Of a stretch of DNA of 64,000 nt, positions 58,870 to 64,000 are shown piece after piece (position 1 is the stretch's first letter; each line of letters starts with the position of its first letter). This DNA comes from Collinsella sp. AF25-2LB (lineage in GTDB: Bacteria; Actinomycetota; Coriobacteriia; Coriobacteriales; Coriobacteriaceae), in assembly GCF_003458415.1 (NCBI RefSeq), contig NZ_QRUF01000005.1, forward strand, positions 30,236 through 94,235, in the 5' to 3' direction. Both the position numbers and the translations under genes were made by a program. The notes beneath the pieces are model-generated. The model worked only from the letters and a program-made list of their open reading frames with translations. It was not told the origin of the DNA and ran no database searches.

Positions 58870-61770
58870 TTACGACAGCTTGACGATAGGTGCGAAGCCC
58901 TTCATGAGCTTTTTGGTCTGGCCGGTTTTTTCGAACTGCACCTCGATCATGTCTCCGGCGACCGAGATCACGGTACCCGTGCCAAAGGTCTTGTGGCTCA
59001 CGGTATCGCCCGCGGCAAAGTCCTGCGACGCGCTGGCGCGATCGACCTTGCGCTCCACCGTCGGCGACACCTTGGACGACGGCTTTTTGGCTCGCGGCGC
59101 GCCCGAGCCAAAGGTCGAGGCAACACGGCCGGCGTCGGGCGAGACCCCACGATGGCGCTCGGTCCCATAGCTGCTGCCGCCAAAGAAATCGTCGAAGCTC
59201 GATCCGCCGCGCGAACCGGAACCGCCGGTCGAGCGCGTATGCGAGCCAAACACCTTGCCGCCATACATATCCGAGCCCATGCCCGAGCCAAAGGTGCCGT
59301 GACGGTCGCCGCGTTTCTCCCAGCCCGTGCCCTCAAAACCGGCAGAACCGATGCCGCTAAACTCGATGTCCTCGAACGGAATCTCGTTGAGGAAGCGCGA
59401 GCGCGGGTTGGCAGAGGTCGAGCCGTAAGTGCGACGCGTGGCCGCATAGGTCAGGAACAGGCGCTTGCGAGCACGCGTGATGGCGACGTAGGCCAGGCGA
59501 CGCTCTTCCTCGAGCTTGCCCGGATCGTCACTACCGCCAAAGTCGTGCACGTGCGGGAAGATACCCTCCTCCATGCCGGCCACGAACACCGCGGGGAACT
59601 CCAGGCCCTTAGCGGAGTGGATGGTCATCATGGTGATGGCATGTGTCTCGCCGGCCAGGGAATCCAAGTCGGAGCGCAGGGCCAGCCACTCCATGAGTGC
59701 CGGCAGCGCCTTGCAGGTGAGCGGGCCGTAGGTGCGCTCGATCTCGTCGGCATGCACGGCACCCGCCGGCATCTCCGTCGGCGCGGCATACGCGTTGCCC
59801 GCGATGGCGGCGGCCAAGGCATCCTGCGGCGAGAGCGCCGGGGCGGTTAGGCTATCGAGCGGATTGGAGCCCGCGGCGTCACGAGCGCCGACGAGTGCCT
59901 CAAACGAGGATGCCGGTGCAGACGGCCCCGGCTCGGGCGCGGGCGCACTCACCACGACGGGCTCGGACTCGGCGCCGGCAGGCACGTCGGCAACACCGGC
60001 TGCGCGCAGCTCTTCTAGACTCTCGAGCGTGCCCTCGATATCCTCGTGCGTCTCCTCAAATTCGGCGGCGACGCCCAGGAATTCCTGGATGTTCTCGGCG
60101 CGGCTCTCGGACTCCATGGTGCCCTCGGCGCGGAACGCCTGCAGCAGGCCCGTCTTGTCGACAATCATCTCGACGACGTCCTTGAGCTCGCCGTCCATGC
60201 GACGGCCCTCGCGCACCAGCGCCACAAAACTCGACAGGCCGTTGCGCACCTTGGCACTAAACATGCCCGTCTCGGCTGTTGCGATCTCGCAGGCCTGGAA
60301 GAACGAGCAACGGTTGTCGCGCGCCAGCTGCTCAATCTTTTGGATCGAAGTGGAGCCGATGCCGCGGCGCGGCGTGTTGATGACGCGCTTGACGCTCATC
60401 TCGTCGGCCGGGTTCACGATCATCTTGAGGTAGGCCATGACATCGCGGATCTCGGCGCGGTCGAAGAATCGCGTGCCGCCGACGATCTTGTAGGGCACGC
60501 CCGCGCGCAGGAACATATCTTCGAGGATACGCGACTGGGCGTTGGTGCGGTAGAACACGGCGATATCGTCGTAGCTCGTACCCTTGGCATGCAGCTTCTC
60601 GATCTCGCCGGCAATCCAGCGACCCTCGTCGCGCTCGTCGCTTGCCTGGAAAGCCTGAATCTTCTCGCCATCGCCCTCGGCCGTAAACAGGCGCTTGTCC
60701 TTGCGCTGCGAGTTGTGACGCACCACGGCATTGGCGGCGCTCAGGATGTGACCCGTGGAGCGATAGTTCTGCTCCAACTTGACGGTCTTGCAGTTTTTAA
60801 AGTCCTTCTCAAAGTCCAGGATATTGGTGATGTCGGCGCCACGCCAGCTATAAATGGACTGGTCGTCGTCGCCCACGACCATAAGGTTTTGGTACTTGGC
60901 GGCCAGCAGGTTGGCGATCTCGTACTGGACGTGGTTGGTGTCCTGATACTCGTCGACGCTAATGTAGCGGAAGCGCTCCTGGTACTTATCGAGCACCTCG
61001 GGGCGGGTGCGCAGCAGCTCGAGCGTGCGCACGAGCAGGTCGTCAAAGTCCATCGCATTGGCGGCGCGCAGGCGGCGCTCCAGCTCCAGGTAGACCTGCG
61101 CGGCCTTTTTGTCATTGGGGCTATCGGCGCTCTTGAGCATGTCCTCGGGGCCGATCATGGCGTTTTTGGCCGAGCTGATCTTGCTGCGGATCATGTTGAT
61201 GGGGAACTGCTTTTGCTCGATGCCGAGCGCCTGCATAATGTCACGCACCATGCGCTTTGAGTCATCGTCATCGTAGATGGTGAACTGGCCGGTGTAGCCC
61301 AGCAGATCGGCGTCCTCGCGCAGCATGCGCACGCACATGGCATGGAAGGTGCACACCCACATGCCACGGGTGCCGCTGGGGATGAGTGCCGTCAGACGCT
61401 CGCGCATCTCTGCCGCAGCCTTGTTGGTAAACGTAATGGCAAGAACCTGCCAAGGCTTAACACCCAAGTCGCCGAGCATATGTGCGATGCGGAAGGTCAA
61501 GACGCGGGTCTTGCCCGAGCCGGCGCCGGCGAGCACCAGCAACGGGCCCTCGGTGGTCAGGACCGCCTCGCGCTGGGCGGGATTGAGGCTGTCGATGTCG
61601 ACGAGCGGCTTGATGGGCTTGGGCGCCGGCGCGGGAGCGTCGTAGATGTCGAGCGGGACGAGCTCGGGTTCCGGCGCAGCGGGGGCGGCGTATACATCGA
61701 GCGGCACGGGTTCCGGCGCGGGCGGCACGGGCACCGCGGCGTTCTTTTCCCAGGGCAAGGGCTGGGTCAT
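58870..61770 (-). CDS. pcrA: UvrD/PcrA-type ATP-dependent DNA helicase
   Basis: A 966-residue superfamily 1A helicase; GAGGAG lies before the ATG at 61770. The N-terminal 65 residues are a Pro/Ala-rich extension with two similar repeats (VPLDVYAAPAAPEP, VPLDIYDAPAPAP). Helicase motifs follow: LLVLAGAGSGKTRVLTFRIA, TFTNKAAAEMRERL, YISVDEYQDTNHVQYEIANL, VVGDDDQSIYSWRGADITNI, TIHSAKGLEFPAVFVAGMEE and LAYVAITRARKRLFL. An acidic and Pro/Ala-rich insertion of about 120 residues lies in domain 2B. The tail holds a Gly/Ser-rich linker and the PcrA C-terminal motif (GDTVSHKTFGTGTVISVAGD). Confidence 0.95.
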   Translation of the reverse strand: MTQPLPWEKNAAVPVPPAPEPVPLDVYAAPAAPEPELVPLDIYDAPAPAPKPIKPLVDIDSLNPAQREAVLTTEGPLLVLAGAGSGKTRVLTFRIAHMLGDLGVKPWQVLAITFTNKAAAEMRERLTALIPSGTRGMWVCTFHAMCVRMLREDADLLGYTGQFTIYDDDDSKRMVRDIMQALGIEQKQFPINMIRSKISSAKNAMIGPEDMLKSADSPNDKKAAQVYLELERRLRAANAMDFDDLLVRTLELLRTRPEVLDKYQERFRYISVDEYQDTNHVQYEIANLLAAKYQNLMVVGDDDQSIYSWRGADITNILDFEKDFKNCKTVKLEQNYRSTGHILSAANAVVRHNSQRKDKRLFTAEGDGEKIQAFQASDERDEGRWIAGEIEKLHAKGTSYDDIAVFYRTNAQSRILEDMFLRAGVPYKIVGGTRFFDRAEIRDVMAYLKMIVNPADEMSVKRVINTPRRGIGSTSIQKIEQLARDNRCSFFQACEIATAETGMFSAKVRNGLSSFVALVREGRRMDGELKDVVEMIVDKTGLLQAFRAEGTMESESRAENIQEFLGVAAEFEETHEDIEGTLESLEELRAAGVADVPAGAESEPVVVSAPAPEPGPSAPASSFEALVGARDAAGSNPLDSLTAPALSPQDALAAAIAGNAYAAPTEMPAGAVHADEIERTYGPLTCKALPALMEWLALRSDLDSLAGETHAITMMTIHSAKGLEFPAVFVAGMEEGIFPHVHDFGGSDDPGKLEEERRLAYVAITRARKRLFLTYAATRRTYGSTSANPRSRFLNEIPFEDIEFSGIGSAGFEGTGWEKRGDRHGTFGSGMGSDMYGGKVFGSHTRSTGGSGSRGGSSFDDFFGGSSYGTERHRGVSPDAGRVASTFGSGAPRAKKPSSKVSPTVERKVDRASASQDFAAGDTVSHKTFGTGTVISVAGDMIEVQFEKTGQTKKLMKGFAPIVKLS

Positions 61771-61906
61771 GGGCGACTCCTCATCTGACGGACGGCGCGC
61801 CTGCGGGCAGCGCCATAGTTTGAGCCGTACCAGTATACCGAGCCGCGCGGACACCGACGCAAATCACACCACGACTCCGTGCGCCACCGTCAGGCCCGCC
61901 CCGGCA

Positions 61907-61979
61907 GATTTGGTGCAATGGGGTCAGGTTGGTCTGCACCACGTTGGTGCAAAGAAATCTGACCCCCAATGCACCAATC
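61907..61979. repeat. Inverted-repeat element upstream of pcrA
   Basis: TTTGGTGCAATGGGGTCAG (left) pairs imperfectly with CTGACCCCCAATGCACCAA (right, 61959-61977). The inside is AT-richer. The unit lies in the gap between pcrA and uppP. Confidence 0.7.
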
Positions 61980-62014
61980 ACGGAGCCACCGATGTCATGG
62001 CAACGGTAGCGAGC

Positions 62015-62110
62015 GGCGGCCAGAGCGAACAAATTGGCATGAAAAGAGGGCGGCATAGACCTTTTGGTCATGCCGCCCTCGTTGAATGACAAGTTGTCGC
62101 TCTGGCCGCC
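62015..62110. repeat. Long two-part hairpin at the end of uppP
   Basis: The outer arms GGCGGCCAGAGCGA (62015-62028) and TCGCTCTGGCCGCC (62097-62110) pair perfectly. The inner arms GAGGGCGGCATAGACC (62046-62061) and GGTCATGCCGCCCTC (62066-62080) pair with one extra base. TTTT is the loop. It follows the uppP stop and may be its terminator. Confidence 0.75.
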
Positions 62111-62127
62111 GCGCAGCGTCAACCAAG

Positions 62128-63108
62128 TTACAGGCCAAGCATAGGCTCCAGAACGAAGAAGTACGCGAGCACCACGATGCCCAGGATGATGCGGTAGACG
62201 CCGAAGCACTTAAAGTCGTGACGGCGGACGAAGCCCATGAGCCACTTGATGGCGATGAGCGAAACCACAAAGGCAACAACGCAGCCCACGCCCAAGATAG
62301 CGACCTCGTTGGCGCCGAACGTGCCGCCCTTGATGAAGTACTTGACCAGCTTGAGCGCACTCGCGCCAAACATGACAGGGATGGCCAGGAAGAACGTGAA
62401 CTTGGACGCCACCGAACGCGTGCAGCCCAAAAGCAGGCCACCGATGATGGTAGAACCGGAGCGAGACGTACCAGGCACCAGCGAAAGCACCTGGAAGCAG
62501 CCAATACCCAGCGCAGTCTTCCAGCTCAGGTCCTCGAGCGTGGCGATGGAGCCAAAGTCCAGATTCTCATCATCGCCCTCATCCTCAGCGGTAGCCGCGG
62601 CGGGCGCCGCAAAGTGCGCACCGGTGGGACGTCCACCCGACGCCACAGCACGCGAACCAAACGAACCGGCAACGGCCATTTCCTCGCGCTTGCTCGCGCG
62701 CCAGTTCTCGATCACGATAAACAGCACGCCGTACACAATGAGCGCCAGCGCCACGACGGGAGCATTGTAGAAATGCTCCTCCATCCAGTCGTTGAGCGGC
62801 AGGCCGATCGCCGCCGCAGGAATGCAGCCGAGCACAATCTTGCCCCACAGCACCCAGGTGTCGCGACGGCCCTCCTTACCCTTGCTGGGCGAGAAGGGAT
62901 TGAGCTCATGGAAGAACAGCACACAGACGGCCAAAATGGCGCCGAGCTGAATCACGACCAGGAACATATTCCAGAACGTCTCGCTCACGTTCATCTTGAC
63001 GAACTCGTCCACCAAGATCATGTGACCCGTCGACGAAACGGGCAGCCATTCGGTGATGCCCTCGACCAGGCCCATGAAGGCAGATTTAAAAAGCTCGATG
63101 ATATCCAA
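62128..63108 (-). CDS. uppP: Undecaprenyl-diphosphatase with an inserted linker
   Basis: A 326-residue membrane enzyme. I chose the TTG at 63108, which has GAGGGGG 6 bases upstream (read MDIIELFKSAFMGLVEGITE). LVEGITEWLPVSSTGHMILV has the catalytic Glu and the first conserved region; VPGTSRSGSTIIGGLLLGCT holds the second, with the Arg. It recycles the C55 lipid carrier of cell-wall synthesis. The usual length is near 270. The excess is a polar stretch at about residues 145-195 (for example FAAPAAATAEDEGDDENLDF) between membrane helices. Confidence 0.92.
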   Translation of the reverse strand: MDIIELFKSAFMGLVEGITEWLPVSSTGHMILVDEFVKMNVSETFWNMFLVVIQLGAILAVCVLFFHELNPFSPSKGKEGRRDTWVLWGKIVLGCIPAAAIGLPLNDWMEEHFYNAPVVALALIVYGVLFIVIENWRASKREEMAVAGSFGSRAVASGGRPTGAHFAAPAAATAEDEGDDENLDFGSIATLEDLSWKTALGIGCFQVLSLVPGTSRSGSTIIGGLLLGCTRSVASKFTFFLAIPVMFGASALKLVKYFIKGGTFGANEVAILGVGCVVAFVVSLIAIKWLMGFVRRHDFKCFGVYRIILGIVVLAYFFVLEPMLGL

Positions 63109-63356
63109 AGGGACCCCCTCGTTAGACACCCGCCGATATTGTTCTGCGGACGGTGCGGGCGATGTCCCATTATCAACCGTTGGCGGCGCGCCTGCGCCTA
63201 CCCTTACCAAAAAACTCGCCCGTTCACAGAATTGCGAGCGGTCAAACCCAAATCCTTGGGTATAACTGCAACAAGATAAAGTGTCCGGCGGCCAACGCGC
63301 CCGCGCCCGCCCGATGCACGAGCCCCGCGCCCGTGCGATAGACCAAGGAGGAAACC

Positions 63357-63794
63357 ATGAACGAGGGCTACACCAAGGTATTTGTTTCACTCGACGGTAC
63401 TGAACAGCAGGATTTTGTGCTCGCACGCGCCATCAAGGTCGCCGCGAACAACGGCGCCAAGCTAATCATCGGCCACGTTATCGATTCCACGGCGCTCGAG
63501 AGCGCCGGTTCCTATCCGGTCGATCTGGTCAACGGCCTAGAGGAGGCATTTAAGAACTCCATCGCCAAGCAGCTCGAAGAGGCCAAGGCCAATCCCGACA
63601 TTCCCGAGGTCGAAGTCATGATTCGCGCCGGCCGTATTCGTGAGACGCTCAAAGACGAGATGCTCGACGTGGTCAAGCCCGACCTGGTGCTCTGCGGCGC
63701 CCGCGGCCTGTCCTCGATCAAGTATGCGCTGCTGGGTTCGATTTCGACGTTCCTGCTGCGCAATACGGACTGCGACATCTTGGTCGTAAAGTAG
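63357..63794 (+). CDS. Universal stress protein (UspA family)
   Basis: A 145-residue single UspA domain; AAGGAGG lies 7 bases before the ATG at 63357. It starts MNEGYTKVFVSLDGTEQQDF, with Asp for nucleotide binding. The ATP loop LVLCGARGLSSIKYALLGSI and STFLLRNTDCDILVVK have the G-2x-G-9x-G-S/T layout, though the Gly pattern is slightly altered. It probably binds ATP and acts under stress. Confidence 0.92.
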   Translation: MNEGYTKVFVSLDGTEQQDFVLARAIKVAANNGAKLIIGHVIDSTALESAGSYPVDLVNGLEEAFKNSIAKQLEEAKANPDIPEVEVMIRAGRIRETLKDEMLDVVKPDLVLCGARGLSSIKYALLGSISTFLLRNTDCDILVVK

Positions 63795-63807
63795 CGTTGC
63801 TCCCACC

Positions 63808-63900
63808 GGCCGCGGGGCCTGCGGGGTTTCCACGGGCACGTCCTCGCCGCGTTGCGGCTGCGGGATGTGCCCTTAGGAAACCCCTCCCGGCCCCGCGGCC
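63808..63900. repeat. Long GC-rich hairpin element after the stress protein gene
   Basis: GGCCGCGGGGCC (63808-63819) pairs exactly with GGCCCCGCGGCC (63889-63900). Inside, GGGGTTTCC pairs with GGAAACCCC and GGGCAC with GTGCCC, so most of the 93 bases form one stem. It comes before the final terminator. Confidence 0.8.
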
Positions 63901-63940
63901 TTCGCAGCCTTACTTCAGCGAGTTGGCTGATAAAAGATAG

Positions 63941-63971
63941 CGTGCCGCCCCCTTTGGGGCGGCACGTTTTG
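63941..63971 (+). terminator. Terminator after the stress protein gene
   Basis: CGTGCCGCCCC (63941-63951) pairs with GGGGCGGCACG (63956-63966), then TTTTG. Confidence 0.92.
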
Positions 63972-64000
63972 TTTGGGATGGCACGTTTTTACTATAAGGC

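Overview
This window looks like a chromosomal segment of a gut Actinomycete of the class Coriobacteriia, most likely a Collinsella relative. The evidence is GC-rich DNA, many mannose-family and lactose-family PTS systems, an archaeal-type topoisomerase I with zinc ribbons, a long-form HPF, a class Ic aspartate aminotransferase, and many small inverted-repeat elements between genes. The genus is inferred from gene content; no database search was possible.

Layout. 1-537 is the end of a 6-phospho-beta-galactosidase gene. 1.0-10.1 kb is an accessory island. It holds a regulator facing a small membrane protein, a broken prophage remnant, a tightly overlapping four-gene cassette that looks like an ABC-three-component (ABC-3C) conflict system with its own membrane piece, an EcoRII/SsoII-like type II restriction-modification set with a predicted self-regulating methyltransferase operator, an excisionase-like protein and a RelE/Phd toxin-antitoxin pair. 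A 15-bp repeat lies on both sides of the island.

10.1-25.3 kb is mainly sugar metabolism: a DeoR regulator, galM, an orphan PTS EIIB whose active-site histidine is a tyrosine, tRNA-Thr, yhcH, lacC, lacX, a flavodoxin, nagA, agaS, a GntR regulator and a complete mannose-family PTS (IIA, YajC, IIB, IIC, IID). Together these predict uptake of N-acetylgalactosamine and conversion through GalNAc-6-P, GalN-6-P and tagatose-6-P to tagatose-1,6-bisphosphate. A shared operator-like sequence lies before agaS and before the PTS operon.

25.3-52.6 kb is mostly core genome: DUF2975 plus HTH, a SurA-like membrane protein, NAD isocitrate dehydrogenase, a HEAT-repeat protein, a dehydrogenase with an unusual His/Cys-rich tail, DegV, HPF, a solute-binding lipoprotein, a Vsr-like protein, ComF, the ricT-holB-tmk replication cluster, a zinc-ribbon membrane protein, topoisomerase, hypB-hypA, tatC-tatA, a STAS protein, an aminotransferase, NhaA, Mn-dependent pyrophosphatase and a ROK glucokinase.

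52.6-64 kb has a second PTS of the lactose/cellobiose family with a GH1 phospho-glycosidase and a divergent GntR regulator. It is followed by manA, a UvrD/PcrA helicase, undecaprenyl-diphosphatase and a universal stress protein. Hairpin or MITE-like repeats are inserted in many gaps (12.3, 34.4, 40.3, 41.4, 52.7, 56.6, 58.7, 61.9, 62.0 and 63.8 kb).
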